Assembly: GCA_019638635.1 (NCBI GenBank)
Contig: JAHBTM010000003.1
Location: 1-64,000, forward strand
Origin: Ferruginibacter sp.
GTDB taxonomy: Bacteria > Bacteroidota > Bacteroidia > Chitinophagales > Chitinophagaceae
DNA length: 64,000 nucleotides
Direction: 5' to 3'
Shown here piece by piece: positions 63,976-64,000 of the stretch. The notes under the pieces were generated by a model. The model saw only the letters and a program-made list of their open reading frames with translations, did no database searches and was not told the DNA's origin. The position numbers were made by a program, and so were the translations under genes. The first letter of the stretch is position 1. Each line of letters opens with the position of its first letter.

Positions 63976-64000
63976 AGCACCTAAACGGATGTGGCATGAA

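Overview
The window is a chromosomal segment of a Bacteroidota bacterium, most likely of the order Chitinophagales (Chitinophagaceae-like). The evidence is a type IX secretion C-terminal domain on one secreted protein, DUF3078, DUF3857, DUF4293 and DUF6427 family proteins, a long MraY, an F1 ATP synthase module reduced to atpD-atpC with a short epsilon subunit, and many promoters that match the Bacteroidota sigma-A form (TTTG at -33, TAnnTTTG at -7). No rRNA, tRNA, transposase, prophage or CRISPR-Cas genes were seen. Gene density is high and the DNA looks like core chromosome. The family-level placement is an inference.

Layout. 0-3.4 kb: a FecA-like TonB-dependent receptor gene bracketed on both sides by arrays of a 70-bp hairpin-forming direct repeat. 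3.4-7.7 kb: pirin, scpA, a DUF3078 protein, mscL, an EamA permease and a small lipoprotein. 7.9-11.8 kb: two tandem DUF3857/transglutaminase-like secreted proteins, the first without the catalytic residues and the second with them. 11.8-13.8 kb: atpD-atpC. 13.8-16.9 kb: a PlsC-like acyltransferase and YqgE/AlgH on the minus strand, then an orphan sensor histidine kinase.

17-33.8 kb is a complete dcw cluster: mraZ, rsmH, ftsL, ftsI (with PASTA domain), murE, mraY, murD, ftsW, murG, murC, ftsQ, ftsA, ftsZ. It has two notable non-coding features. One is four GTG-centred boxes at an exact 10-bp period just before mraZ, a likely MraZ autoregulatory operator. The other is a set of four 30-bp imperfect repeats in the only sizeable gap of the cluster, between mraY and murD. 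The same repeat family recurs at 45.2 kb.

33.9-45.2 kb: a polysaccharide pyruvyl transferase-like gene, kup, two tandem membrane-anchored alpha/beta hydrolases, an LD-carboxypeptidase gene overlapping a FadN-type beta-oxidation gene behind a repeat-rich operator, metG, and a NarL/LuxR response regulator. 45.4-54 kb: a lipoprotein, an S9 peptidase, an ABC transporter pair, a TIGR01777 epimerase, a secreted protein of unknown family, a DUF6427 membrane protein and purQ. 54.2-57.4 kb: a stand-alone DsbD-alpha-like periplasmic protein, a full DsbD whose own alpha domain lacks the redox cysteines, and an ECF sigma factor. 57.6-64 kb: uvrA, a T9SS-exported protein, a DUF4293 membrane protein and glyA.

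Functionally, most of the window serves cell-wall synthesis, division and housekeeping metabolism. The parts that deserve a second look are non-coding (the two repeat families, the MraZ operator, and a 16-bp box shared by the response-regulator and lipoprotein promoters) and two 'split-function' gene pairs (DUF3857 and DsbD).
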